Positions 19,057 to 29,780 are shown, counted from the stretch's first letter. The stretch is DNA of 64,000 nt from Wolbachia endosymbiont (group B) of Gerris lacustris (GCF_964028355.1 NZ_OZ034761.1:868001-932000), one strand, 5' to 3'. Numbers and translations are program-made. The notes: a model not told the origin generated them from the sequence alone.

Positions 19057-19321
19057 GCCTTACAATATAGACTATTCAGAATCTGTTATAAAGAAAGACA
19101 TTCCGGCTCTTCCAGCAAAAGTAAAGTTAATGATTAAGAAGGCAATAATGGAGCGTCTAACAGCTGATCCAATTGGACTTGGAAAGCCATTAAAGCACAA
19201 CTTAAGCGGGCAACGTAGTCTACGTGTAAGTACCTACCGTATACTTTATTACATAGATGCGCCAGAGCATACAGTAGTTATTACTTCAATTGAACATAGG
19301 AAAGATTCTTATCAAAGCTAA
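19040..19321 (+). CDS. RelE/ParE-family toxin
   Basis: A 93-residue basic protein starts at the ATG at 19040, inside the end of the antitoxin gene. It has the RelE/ParE fold pattern: an N-terminal helix pair (DIPALPAKVKLMIKKAIMER), the LGKPLKHNLSGQRSLRVSTYRILY core (given here as two motifs: GLGKPLKHNLSG and LRVSTYRILYYI), and the end HRKDSYQ, close to the 'HR...Y' C-terminus of RelE ribosome-dependent mRNases. Its place between tail tube and tail chaperone genes marks it as phage cargo that could act in prophage maintenance. Confidence 0.82.
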   Translation: MPSGIKPYNIDYSESVIKKDIPALPAKVKLMIKKAIMERLTADPIGLGKPLKHNLSGQRSLRVSTYRILYYIDAPEHTVVITSIEHRKDSYQS

Positions 19322-19410
19322 TCCTATTTATAGCACCATAGTTATAACAAAGAAATTAGTTATGTAAAAGCCGATATAGATTTTTATTAATTAGCTTTTT
19401 AAGGAGGAAC

Positions 19411-19668
19411 ATGCAAGCTATAACACTTAATAACCCAATAACAGTTGATGGAATTTCTGTCTCAGAACTTACTGTTAGACGTCCAAAAGTTAGAGACTAT
19501 CTTGCAATTGAACGCTTAAATGGTAGTGACCTTAGTAAAGAAGTAACTTTGACTGCCAATTTGACATCAGTTGCAAAAGAAGCAATTGAAGAGTTAGATA
19601 TTGCTGATTATGTGAAAATTCAAGAGGTATTAAAGGATTTTTTTTCACCGATTATCCAAAAAACTTGA
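19411..19668 (+). CDS. Phage tail assembly chaperone (P2 gpE-like)
   Basis: This 85-residue protein lies between tube and tape-measure genes, the constant position of the tail chaperone that coats the tape measure during assembly. The sequence ITLNNPITVDGISVSELTVR with VRDYLAIERL fits the gpE/gp41 chaperone families. A strong AAGGAGG site precedes the ATG. The frame ends at 19668, just past a run of eight T where ribosomes can shift to give the longer E' form. Confidence 0.85.
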   Translation: MQAITLNNPITVDGISVSELTVRRPKVRDYLAIERLNGSDLSKEVTLTANLTSVAKEAIEELDIADYVKIQEVLKDFFSPIIQKT

Positions 19669-19796
19669 GATTAGAAGTATTAATGTTCAGCTCTATTGTA
19701 GGAGGCGGGGTTGAACAAATACTTGATATGGAGATTAATGAATTTATCTTATGGCATAAAGCAGCGAGGAAGGTACAATGTCAACGTTATCTATAA
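19411..19796 (+). CDS. Frameshifted tail chaperone E+E' product
   Basis: The slip site is T TTT TTT at 19638-19644 (eight T in total, to 19645). A -1 shift there re-reads from 19644 as FTDYPKNLRLEVLMFSSIVG and stays open to the TAA at 19794-19796, overlapping the tape measure start at 19778. P2 E/E' uses the same device (a T-run and a -1 shift) in the same place. The predicted fusion has 128 residues. Confidence 0.75.
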
Positions 19797-20158
19797 AAAT
19801 TGGAGCAGTCCTAGATGGCAGTTTCAGTACTGTAATAAAAGGAAGTAGCAGTCAACTTACTCATCTTGGTGAGAATATAAGAAAGCTTGACTCATCTTTA
19901 AAATCAGTATCAAAGTTTAAGCAGTTAGGTCATGATGTTTTGACTAGCAAGAGGTCATGGAAAGGCTTTGAAGATCAAGTAAAATCTTTAGCTAAACAAA
20001 TGAAGGCAATAGAGAAACCGAGCAAAACTTTAAAAGCAGAATTTGACAAGGCCAAAACCTCCGCAATAAAAGCAAAAGAAGCATATTTGAAAAAGAGAGA
20101 TGCTTTGCATTCATTTAATGAAGAAGTAAGAAAAAGTGGAAGAAATATTAAGTACTTA
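19778..20158 (+). pseudogene. Tail tape measure protein, N-terminal piece
   Basis: The ATG at 19778 follows GAGGAAGG and overlaps the end of the E' frame. The 127 codons (MSTLSIKIGAVLDGSFSTVI...) are mostly coiled coil (KQLGHDV...AFDKAKTSAIKAKEAYLKKR region). They stop at IS630 copy 4, inserted after NIKYL. Removing that element with one TTA joins KYL to VSDQHKLGSSIEVLKGKYG in frame. Confidence 0.88.
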
Positions 20159-21261
20159 TACCAATTCCCGCTATACAAGCAACGAATAGACAATAATGGA
20201 AAAAAAGCCATACTGGAGTAAGTAAAATAGCGAGGTTTAGATGGCATTAAGATCAAAATTATTGGATGAAAAAGTGGTGGAATCAGCAAAAGAGATGCTG
20301 AAGAAAGTAAGAAATAATGCGTATGTTGCAAAAAAACTAAATGCTGTAATTGCAGCAAAAAAGCACAGTATAACAGCTGTAGCAAAAATATGTTGCATTT
20401 CGAGAAAGGCAATTACTACATGGATAAAGCACATAAAATTTGGAAGAGAAGAAAAATTATTTTCTCCACCTCAACGCCGTAGAAAAACTATATTGAACCA
20501 AAGTCAACTTGAACAAATTGAGGTGTGGATAGAGGAAAATCCCAATATTACTATTAGAGAAATGAGAATAAGAATCCAAGAAAGATTTGGTTTGAATATC
20601 AGCAAATCCACAATACATCGTAATATGCAAAGAATGAAATTCTCATATATCACACCAAGACCAGTTCATAGTGGACAGGATAAAAATAAGCAAGAGGAGT
20701 TTAAAAAAAAACCTCAATGAAACTATTGTCATGCATTCTGAAAAAGAGCTATTTTTCTTCGATGAATCACGGTTTGGTACACATTCAAAAGTTGGACATG
20801 GGTGGTTTAAAAAAGGCAGTAGGACACAGGTTAAGGTAAAATTAGGTAGGGAAAATTTTTATCTCTATAGTGCAGTTAATCCCAGAAATGGAGAGAATTT
20901 TAGCTTATTTGCACCAAACGTCAACACTGCTTGTATAAATATATTCCTTGAACAGATGTCGCAATATTTAGGAATACGAAAGGCTTTTCTCGTGATGGAT
21001 TGCGCTAGTTGGCATAAGTCAAAAAGTTTAAAGATACCTAAAAATATCGAAATTATATACCTACCACCATACTCACCTGACCTCAATCCTGTTGAGAGGT
21101 TTTGGTTATATATAAAACAGAACATTTTGCGCAATAAAATCTACGATACAATTGTTCTGCTTGAGAGCGCTTTGTGTAATTTTATTACCTCTCTTTCCCC
21201 TTCCACGGTTAAACAACTCTGCAATGCTTCTTATTTGGTTCATTAATAATGAGAGTTGGTA
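20159..21261 (+). mobile_element. IS630-family element, copy 4 (1103 bp)
   Basis: This complete element is flanked by TTA at 20156-20158 and 21262-21264. It carries the second sub-lineage marker (AATCCCAAT in orfA), shared with copies 5 and 6, plus a private K to N change near the end of orfB (ALCNFIT). Confidence 0.93.
20241..21246 (+). CDS. IS630 transposase, orfA/orfB with frameshift (copy 4)
   Basis: OrfA is 20241-20720 and orfB ends at 21246. It is intact apart from the K to N substitution, which lies outside the DDE motifs. Confidence 0.88.
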
Positions 21262-21264
21262 TTA

Positions 21265-23148
21265 GTAAGTGACCAACATAAACTTGGCTCTTCTATTGAA
21301 GTATTAAAAGGTAAGTATGGTAAGCTTGGATCTGCAATACGTAGTCACCAAAGTTTTTTAGCAAGCAAAGCACATTTTAAGTCACAAATTATAGAGACTA
21401 TTGGGCTAGGGCTAACGCTTGCAGCTCCAGTTAAAGTTGCAATTGACTTTGAAAGTGCTATGGCTGATGTTACAAAAGTGGTAGATTTTAAAAAAGGAAC
21501 GGATGAAGCAACTAAATTTGCAAAGAAGTTAAAAGAGATGTCACGTACTATACCATTATCAGCCGCAGAACTGGCACAAATAGCTGCAAGTGGTGGTCAA
21601 CTTGGTATCAAGAAAGAAGATCTTTTTATGTTTACAGAAACAGTGGCAAAAATGTCTACAGCATTTGATATGTCTGCAGAGCAAGCAGGTGATTCTATAG
21701 CTAAACTCTCTAACGTTTATGGAATTGATGTTAGTAAAATGGAATACGTTGGTAATGTAATCAATCACTTATCAGATAACACTGCTGCCAAAGCAAAAGA
21801 TATGGTTGAAGCTCTAGCAATAGTTGGTGGTACTGCAAAACAATTTGGTCTTGACATCAAGGAAACAAGTAGTTTAGTAAATGCCTTCGTTAGTTTAGGT
21901 AAACAACCAGCAAAAGCTGCAACTGCTATAAATGCTCTACTTAGTAAACTTCAGACTGCTGAAGAACAAGGAGGGGATTTTAAAGCAGCATTAGAGCAAA
22001 TGGGAATAACTGCAGAAGAAATAGTACAAAGAATAAGCGAAAACGGCGAAGAAGTATTACTCTATTTTTTTCAAACTCTAAAGAAAATGGATAACCAGGA
22101 ACGTTCTACAATCCTTATGAAACTTTTCGGTCAGGAATATCAAGATGATATTGCATTATTAGCTGGAAGTTTTAATAAGTATGAGGATGCAATAAAGTTA
22201 TTGGCTAATACAGAAAAGTACAAGAGCTCTCTACAAGAAGAATTCAAAAATCGTGCAGACACTACAGCTAATAAATTACGACTTCTTCGAAATGCAATAG
22301 CTGAAGTTGGTATGAACCTGGGCTCAGTGATGTTGCCTACTTTAAAATCTATAGCTGAATTTTTACAAGAAAAAACTAGATATATAGCAGAGTTTGCAGA
22401 AAAATATCCAACTTTAACCACGGCAATCATGGGTACTGTAGCATCCTTGATAAGTTTAAAAATTGTAGCAGTAGGACTAGGATACGGATTTACATTGCTA
22501 GGAAGTACGATTTTTAGTCTGAAAGCAAACCTACTTGGAGTATTTTCATTTTTATCAGCTATAGTTTTTCCTGCAGTAGTAACAGGACTAAGAGCAATAA
22601 CACTCGCTAACCCTATAGGACTTTTAGTTGCTGGACTTGTTACTGGTGCAGCTCTTGTTATAGCTAACTGGCAAAAGGTGAAAGACTTTTTCTCTAGCTT
22701 GTGGAAATCACTCATTGAACCTATAGGAAAAGCTTTTTCATGGATAGGGGAAAGTGTATTTGGAAAAGTATTGGAAAATAGCCCACTGAAAGAATTTGAA
22801 AAAAGAAAAACTGAAATAAAAGCAGTCCATACTCCCATAAAGAGTAATATTCTCAACAGTGGAAATCCTGTGCCAGGTAACAGTATAATTAAAGAATTTT
22901 CAAAGAGAAATAAAAATAGCTTCAGAGTCAAAAGCCTTATTGAGGAGACAGAGAGCGATAAGATATTTGCAGATTTTGCAAGGAGTAAGTTTGAAAATAA
23001 AGAACAAAATAAAACTCAGAACATCACTAATAATTACACTATCAGCATTAAAGCAGAACCTAACCAAGATGTTCGTAGTCTTGCAGATGAAGTAATAAAA
23101 AGGATAAGAGAAAAGTCACGTGATGTTTTATTTGATACGGTAGAGACA
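21265..23148 (+). pseudogene. Tail tape measure protein, main piece, ended by a group II intron
   Basis: The gene resumes as VSDQHKLGSSIEVLKGKYG and carries the TP901-type tape-measure core: SAMADVTKVVDF, SRTIPLSAAELAQIAASGGQ, and AFDMSAEQAGDSIAKLSNVYG. Membrane-like stretches follow (LTTAIMGTVASLISLKIVAV and PIGLLVAGLVTGAALVIANW). It is cut at 23148 by the 5' end of a group II intron; a few intron codons then end the open frame at 23154. With the first piece this makes 755 codons. If the intron splices, the reading frame could be completed, but the RT is broken and the 3' exon is not clearly phage tail sequence. Confidence 0.85.
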
Positions 23149-25252
23149 GTGTGACCCGGAAGTCATGAAATTGTGATGGTTAAATTCCATCCGCCATAAC
23201 ATCTGGCTGAAATTGTAATCCACATTTTAGGAAATTGGCAAACACCTAAGGTGCGAGCATGGGCTAAAAGGGAGTAATGTTAAACCTTATAATAAATTCT
23301 CCCAAGAAGAGTCAGGTAAGGTTACGAAAGAAACTTATGTTTGAATTGTCGTTACTGTGAATATGTGAAATAAGGTTGGTACACATAGACCAAAAGGTAT
23401 GGAGAATAAGGATGATTAGAATTGGTTCGTTTAATCAAGATGTTTCCGATCTCCCGGCAAAAAATAAGAACCTAAATCTGACGCGAAACGGTTTCATGGA
23501 ACGGAGTAACCACATAGAAGCTCTTATTATACTTTGTAATAAGCAAGTAGCCAACTGCAAGCTTCTATGTTGGAAGGATTGTCTAAAAAGCTAATGCCTA
23601 AAGTAATGCTTAGGATACGCAGACGTGGACACTGTAACTTGGAAGGTAAAGTTATGAATAGTAGTGAATATGTTATGAGCCAACAAAAAGTTAGGTATGA
23701 ATGGAATGAAGTTCCTTGGCGCAAGCTAGAAAAGTCTTCATTTAAGCTACAAAAACGAATTTACCGAGCTTCTAAATGTAATGATATCAAAAAGATGCAT
23801 GAGCTTCAGAGATTATTACAAAAATCGACAAGTGCTAGGATGATCGCTGTGAGAAAGGTAACTCAGGACAATAGAGGAAAAAGAACTGCAGGTATTGATG
23901 GAAAAGCTAACCTTAATCAAAAAGAAAGATTGCAATTGGCAAAATCCTTAGATATAAGGGAGAGGGCAAAGCCATCAAGGCGCATTTGGATTCCAAAGCT
24001 TGGAAAAAGTGAAAAACGTCCATTAGGGATACCAACAATAACAGATCGAGCAAAACAAACACTTGTTAAGATGATGCTAGAACCAGAATGGGAAGCAAAG
24101 TTTGAGCCCAACATTTATGGTTTTAGACCTGGTAGATCATGTCATGATGCCATTGAAGCTATATTTCAAGCACTCATCAAGAAAACAGTATTTGTTTTAG
24201 ATGCTGATATTTCTGGGTGTTTTGATAATATAAATCATCATATACTGTTAGAAAAACTCAATACCACACCAACTTTAAGGAGGATAGTAAAAGGATGGTT
24301 GAAAGCAGGTGTGATGGAAAATAGGATATTTCAACCATCTAGAAGCGGTACAATCCAAGGAGGGACAATTTCTCCATTACTGGCATGTATTGCTCTACAT
24401 GGGTTAGAAAATTATCTGAAAGAAATAATGGCAGAGGAGCTAATTAGCTACAGGAAAACGAAACCTGGCAGAACATGTAGGGAAAATGCGAAAAGATCAC
24501 TCAGCGTAATCACTTATGCAGACGATTTTGTAGTACTTCATGAAAGTGAGGAAATTGTTTTGAAAGCAAAAACTCTGATTGAAGAATGGTTAAAAACTAT
24601 TGGATTGGAGTTGAACCCTTCAAAAACAAGAATTTCTCATACTCAAAAATTCCTGAAAGGAATAAAACCAGGTTTCAATTTTCTTGGTTTTACAATACGG
24701 CAATATCCAACAAAACACAATAAGATGTCATACAAGTCTATCATCAAACCAAGTCGTAACTCTATAGAACAACACTCATTGGTCATTAAAAGTAAGCTAA
24801 AGAAAATGCGTGGTGAATCACAAGAAGCAGTAATAAGTCACCTTAATCCAATTATTCGAGGATGGTGTCAATACTACGCTTCGGTGGTATCATCTAAAGC
24901 CTTTGGTGCAATGGATAATACAATGTTTAGAAAACTTTGGAAATGGGCAATGTTTAAACACCAAAACAAAGGAAGATGTTGGATCAAAAGAAAATACTTC
25001 AAGAAGTATGGTAACGATAAATGGCGATATATGACAAGTAACGGAATGCGTCTTATTAAACACGGAGATCATGACATTAAACGACATGTCAAAGTGATTG
25101 GAGCCAAATCTCCATATGATGGAGACTGGACTTATTGGGGAAAGCGTATGAGTAAAATACTTGATAAATCACCACAAACAATAAAACTTCTGAAGATGCA
25201 ACAAGGTAAGTGTGATTGTTGTCAACTTTGGTTTAAGAATGGTGATATCTTA

Positions 25253-26115
25253 GAGCCTGTTCATAATCTTTTGAGGAGCAAGGCAGTAAAAGCTAGAACG
25301 ACCATTTGTAGTCTAGTATTGAGTTTACGCTCGCAATTTTTCCATAACCGTCTACACTTTTCCAGCCAAGCAAAAGAACGCTCTACAACCCACCTTTTTG
25401 GCAATACAACAAAGGTATGTAATTCACTTCGTTTTATTACTTCAACGGTTGCACCAATAGTCGTTTTTATTTGAGTTGCAAAATTTTCTCCTGTATAACC
25501 TGCATCAACTAGTATATTTTGAACTTCGGAAAGATTTTTTCTTGCGTTACAAATCATCTCTACAGCAGCAGTACGATCTCCGATATTAGCTGTAGTAATA
25601 TAAATTGCATGTGGCAAACCTTGCGTATCTACTGCAATATGACGCTTTATTCCTGAAATTTTCTTGCCGGCATCATAACCTTTTTCTTCAGCAATATCGG
25701 TGTTTTTTACACTTTGAGCATCAATGATGCAGAAGCTTGTTTTTGTATTCCGACCACTGTTGAAACGAACCTCTCCAACTAATTTTTTTTAAGACAATTT
25801 CTAGAACACTTTCTCTATCTTCATTCGGTTTTTTACTCCATCTCTTGAAGTAATCGTAACAATTGCGCCATTTTGGAAACTCTTTTGGTAGCATTCGCCA
25901 CTGACAGCCACTTTTTAGCACATAAAGTACACCGCAAAATAACTCATATAAATCCAGTTTTCTTGGTTTTGTTTTTTTTCTACAGGATTCTAGATCTGGT
26001 AATATAATCTCAAATCTTTCCCGACTTATATCACTTGGGTATACACTCCTCATATATCCTAACTTATATACATTATCTCTTAGTTTATTCCTTTCTTGAG
26101 ATCATGTACAGGTTC
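25253..26115 (-). mobile_element. ISWpi1-like element, copy 2 (863 bp)
   Basis: A complete element with TTA at 25250-25252 and 26116-26118. It is inserted in the HNH part of the intron-encoded protein, so it arrived after the intron. Confidence 0.93.
25261..26053 (-). CDS. ISWpi1-like transposase (copy 2)
   Basis: OrfA is 25721-26053 and orfB ends at 25261, with the A8 slip run between them. It carries the NTRLQM variant shared with copies 3 and 4 (copies 1 and 5 read NTSLQM). Confidence 0.88.
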
Positions 26116-26238
26116 TTAGAAATACATCATAAGGACCAAAATAAGCAAAATAATACAATCACAAACTTATCTATGCTACATGGACATTGTCACGATAATT
26201 TACACAGAAGTATGCATGAAAAGCACCAAGCTAGAGAG

Positions 26239-26272
26239 AAGCCGTATGAAGCGAAAGTTTCACGTACGGTTT
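26239..26272 (+). ncRNA. Group II intron domain V
   Basis: The 34-nt hairpin contains the AGC catalytic triad at its 5' side, a GCCGTATG ... CACGTACGGT pairing, and a GAAA-type tetraloop region (AAGCGAAAGTTT). This is the most conserved part of group II ribozymes. Confidence 0.85.
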
Positions 26273-26315
26273 TGAAGTCGAGTGAGGAGGGGCAACCTTC
26301 TTCACTTAGATAACT

Positions 26316-26382
26316 ACAGAGTATTTTGTCTTCCAATACAGGCAATCTTGACGTTCTTCCATGGCATTTCTTCTGTTTTTGA
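26316..26382 (+). other. 67-bp flank between intron and IS256 copy B
   Basis: This should be the 3' exon. One frame is open (RVFCLPIQAILTFFHGISSV), but I do not recognise it as tape measure or tail protein U. Nothing else is seen. Confidence 0.4.
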
Positions 26383-27719
26383 GGGAACGTTCAAAAAAGT
26401 GTGTCAAACCGCATTTTCAATTCAACTCAATTTTTAATCTGCCAGGAAAAAAGATATCAAGTTGAGACATAGTTAAAGCCCAGTTAGGCAAAGCAGTAAT
26501 CCACTTTTGCTCTACCTTTTTTATAGCACAATATACCTGTTTGTACAAGGCATTTGTACTGGTAAATGAACCTTTAGTTTTAGTAAATTTTCTGATCTGT
26601 CTATGCAACCCCTCAATTGGATTGGTGGTGTAAATCATCTTCCTAACTGGCCCAGAATACTTAAAATAACTAGATAAATTTTCCCAATTGTTTTGCCACG
26701 ATTTTGTAACTAAGGGATATTTTTCACTCCATTTTTCTTCCAGCTCAAGCAAATAATTCTCAGCGATTTCTTTACTTGAAGCACGATATATTTTTTTCAA
26801 ATCATTCATGAAAACTTTTACATCTTTGCTAGATACATATTTCAGTGAATTCCTTATCTGATGCACTATACATAGCTGTACTTCTGCTTTAGGAAATACA
26901 CTATTTATAGCTGTAGGAAAGCTTTTTAGTCCATCAATGCAGGCAATTAAAATATCTTCTACTCCTCTTTCTTTGAGGTCATTTAGAACTCCCAACCAGA
27001 AGTTAGCTCCCTCACTTTCAGCCAAATAAAAACCTAATACTTCTTTTCTGCCATTTTGATTTATACCCAATATATTATACATGCATTTACTTACGCAATG
27101 TCCGTCCTCCTTGACCTTAAAAAACATGCCATCCATGAACACTATTGGATACACTGATTGCAGTGGACGGCTGCGCCATTCATTGATTATTGGTAGCAAT
27201 TTATCAGTAATACTGGATATCTCTGCTGCTGATATTTTATGGTCATATATTTCCTCAACGTGTGAAGCTATGTCTCTGTATCCCATGCCACTGGCGTATG
27301 TACTTAAGACCTTTGCTTCAAGTTCTGGATGTAGGCTCGTTTGCCTTTTTTTGACTATTTGCGGTTCAAAGTTTCCCTCCCTATCTCTTGGTGTTAGCAG
27401 CTCAAATGAACCTGCACTCGTGCGTAAAGTTTTTGCATTTCTCCCATTTCTTCGGTTATTTTCTTCACTTTTAGCTGACATGTGGCTTTCTATTTCACCT
27501 TCCAGACTTGCCTCTAGCAACCTTTTTATAAACGGTGTTAATGCTCCATCTCTTCCTGTCAATGGTCTTCCTTCTCGTATAGATGACAGGATATTTGTTT
27601 CTAATTCTTTATAATCTACCAACCCATTAGTTCTATTTGCTTGACTCATATCAAACCTCCATTTTTTATATCAATTTATTACTTTTTTTTCGGTTTGACA
27701 CACTTTTTTGAACGTTCCC
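26383..27719 (-). mobile_element. IS256-family element, copy B (1337 bp)
   Basis: A complete element whose flanks do not match (GTTTTTGA on the left, GTATTAAA on the right). Left of it is intron DNA and right of it is the end of a PAAR gene, so tail genes normally found between (U, X, D, V) have been lost across it. It carries a private base change near its right end (TTTAATCTGCC). Confidence 0.92.
26417..27649 (-). CDS. IS256 transposase (copy B)
   Basis: 410 residues, intact, the same protein as copy A. Confidence 0.92.
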   Translation of the reverse strand: MSQANRTNGLVDYKELETNILSSIREGRPLTGRDGALTPFIKRLLEASLEGEIESHMSAKSEENNRRNGRNAKTLRTSAGSFELLTPRDREGNFEPQIVKKRQTSLHPELEAKVLSTYASGMGYRDIASHVEEIYDHKISAAEISSITDKLLPIINEWRSRPLQSVYPIVFMDGMFFKVKEDGHCVSKCMYNILGINQNGRKEVLGFYLAESEGANFWLGVLNDLKERGVEDILIACIDGLKSFPTAINSVFPKAEVQLCIVHQIRNSLKYVSSKDVKVFMNDLKKIYRASSKEIAENYLLELEEKWSEKYPLVTKSWQNNWENLSSYFKYSGPVRKMIYTTNPIEGLHRQIRKFTKTKGSFTSTNALYKQVYCAIKKVEQKWITALPNWALTMSQLDIFFPGRLKIELN

Positions 27720-27839
27720 GTATTAAACTGAAGGATCAAAAACAGTGTTTGCAAATGGGTTTGGAGTGGGAAGAGTTGGTGATATGGTTTCTTGTGGTTC
27801 CAAGGTGATCAGTGGTAGCAGTAACATTTTTTCAGGATA
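27720..27839 (+). pseudogene. PAAR-domain spike-tip protein, C-terminal remnant
   Basis: Reading from the IS256 edge, the frame gives TEGSKTVFANGFGVGRVGDM followed by VSCGSKVISGSSNIFSG and a stop at 27839. The pattern 'VFANG...VGRVGD.VSCG..I..GS' is the PAAR repeat of proteins that sharpen the tail spike. The N-terminal part is gone. Its place just before baseplate genes W, J and I fits the WO baseplate module. Confidence 0.75.
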
Positions 27840-28422
27840 AAATATGCTATACTTATCAAAAATAAAGTTATGAATATGGATATAACTACTAGCCTATTAG
27901 GAGACATTAGTAATTTAATAGATAGAGCAAAAAATCATCTTTCTGTTCAATTCAATTCTACTCTAGTATTGTTAAACTGGGAAATTGGCTCTAGAATTGA
28001 TCAAGATATTCTAAAGCACAAACGTGCAGATTATGGGAAGCAAATCATCTCCCAACTTGCAAAAGAACTTCAGATTAAATATGGACGTGGTTTTGATAGA
28101 GCGTCATTATTTCGTATGGTGCAATTTTCTAAATTCTTTTCTGATCAAGAAATTGTCGCGACACTGTCACAACAATTGAGTTGGTCACATTTTGTAGAAA
28201 TTATTGCAATTTCTGATGAGCTGAAGCGTAATTATTATATAGAAATGTGTCGTATTGAAAGGTGGAGTGTTAGGGCACTACGTAGTAAAATCGATACTAT
28301 GTTGTATGAACGTACAGCACTAGCAAAAAAACCTGAAGATTTCATAAGAAGGAGTATAAAAAATTTACGTGAAGAAAATATGTTAGCACCAGAATTCATT
28401 TTTCATGACCCATACTTCCTTA

Positions 28423-29285
28423 GAACCTGTACATGATCTCAAGAAAGGAATAAACTAAGAGATAATGTATATAAGTTAGGATATATGAGGAGTGTATACC
28501 CAAGTGATATAAGTCGGGAAAGATTTGAGATTATATTACCAGATCTAGAATCCTGTAGAAAAAAAACAAAACCAAGAAAACTGGATTTATATGAGTTATT
28601 TTGCGGTGTACTTTATGTGCTAAAAAGTGGCTGTCAGTGGCGAATGCTACCAAAAGAGTTTCCAAAATGGCGCAATTGTTACGATTACTTCAAGAGATGG
28701 AGTAAAAAACCGAATGAAGATAGAGAAAGTGTTCTAGAAATTGTCTTAAAAAAAATTAGTTGGAGAGGTTCGTTTCAACAGTGGTCGGAATACAAAAACA
28801 AGCTTCTGCATCATTGATGCTCAAAGTGTAAAAAACACCGATATTGCTGAAGAAAAAGGTTATGATGCCGGCAAGAAAATTTCAGGAATAAAGCGTCATA
28901 TTGCAGTAGATACGCAAGGTTTGCCACATGCAATTTATATTACTACAGCTAATATCGGAGATCGTACTGCTGCTGTAGAGATGATTTGTAACGCAAGAAA
29001 AAATCTTTCCGAAGTTCAAAATATACTAGTTGATGCAGGTTATACAGGAGAAAATTTTGCAACTCAAATAAAAACGACTATTGGTGCAACCGTTGAAGTA
29101 ATAAAACGAAGTGAATTACATACCTTTGTTGTATTGCCAAAAAGGTGGGTTGTAGAGCGTTCTTTTGCTTGGCTGGAAAAGTGTAGACGGTTATGGAAAA
29201 ATTGCGAGCGTAAACTCAATACTAGACTACAAATGGTCGTTCTAGCTTTTACTGCCTTGCTCCTCAAAAGATTATGAACAGGCTC
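28423..29285 (+). mobile_element. ISWpi1-like element, copy 3 (863 bp)
   Basis: A complete element with TTA at 28420-28422 and 29286-29288. Clean insertion: the host gene frame is restored by its removal. Confidence 0.93.
28485..29277 (+). CDS. ISWpi1-like transposase (copy 3)
   Basis: OrfA is 28485-28817; orfB follows in the next frame to 29277. It carries the NTRLQM variant. Confidence 0.88.
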
Positions 29286-29780
29286 TTAGCTTCATGGAAT
29301 TGCCATCAAGTTATAGTGAGACTGATCTAGAAAATACAATCTTGGATGAATTGACAAAGTTTTTACAAGAGTTTGGAAATGATTTTTGTTTTGTAACACG
29401 TCAAAAAAGGATGAGTACTAAAACAACTGAAAGGTATTTGGACCTGCTATTTTTTCACAGAGGATTAAAACGCCTTATAGCAATAGAACTAAAAATAGGT
29501 CGCTTTGAACCAGCTTATAAAGGACAGATGGAATGGTATTTAAATTGGTTAGATAAAAATGAACGAAAAGCAGGTGAAGAAAAACCGTTAGGGATTATTT
29601 TATGTGCTGATAAGGATCAAGAGGATATAGAATATCTTGAACTCGAAGGCTCTAATATTCATGTTGCACAGTATTTAACACAGCTTCCTTCTAAAGAAAT
29701 TCTTGAAAAGAAGTTGAGAAAGGCTATTGCTATAGCACGTGAAAAACATGCAAGTATTAAGTCAGAGCCATGAAAAATAT

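Larger units (their letters stand above)
23654..26313 (+). pseudogene. Group II intron reverse transcriptase/maturase-HNH, split by ISWpi1
   Basis: Exonic parts are 23654-25252 and 26119-26313, 597 codons in frame once the element and one TTA are removed. The start MNSSEYVMSQQ at 23654 has a GGAAGG site; an upstream in-frame start is less likely. RT motifs present are DADISGCFDN (first catalytic Asp region), QGGTISPLLAC and the YADDF active site. The maturase X domain follows (IIRGWCQYYASVVSSKAF). The HNH endonuclease is split: CDCCQLWFKNGDILE before the IS, and IHHKDQN with MLHGHCHDNLH after it. The frame then runs through domain V. As it stands the protein lacks a working HNH domain. Confidence 0.87.
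23149..26315 (+). mobile_element. Group II intron, carrying an ISWpi1
   Basis: The 5' end GTGTGACCCGGAAG at 23149 matches the GUGYG start of bacterial group II introns. About 500 bases of structured RNA precede the reverse-transcriptase gene, and domain V and a domain VI hairpin (GAGTGAGGAGG ... CCTTCTTCACTT, 26281-26308) close it. The 3' boundary is uncertain by several bases, near 26315. Without the inserted ISWpi1 (25253-26115) the intron is about 2.3 kb. It sits in the tape measure gene in the sense direction. Confidence 0.85.
27870..29773 (+). pseudogene. DUF1016/YhcG-type PD-(D/E)XK nuclease, split by ISWpi1
   Basis: Exonic parts are 27870-28422 and 29289-29773, 345 residues in frame once the element and one TTA are removed (joint DPYFL|SFMELPSSY). 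The N-terminal helical domain has NSTLVLLNWEIGSRI and YGRGFDRASLFRMVQF with LSWSHFVEII. The C-terminal nuclease domain has RYLDLLFFHR (catalytic D) and LIAIELKIGRFEPAY (E-x-K). YhcG proteins are putative nucleases of unclear role found near restriction systems and mobile elements. Here it sits inside the baseplate operon, between PAAR and W, as likely cargo. The frame ends at 29773, overlapping the region just before gene W. Confidence 0.85.

Noticed and set aside
23567..25474. 635-residue open frame covering the intron RT
   Set aside because: Its last 70 codons are antisense ISWpi1, and the likely start is 23654.
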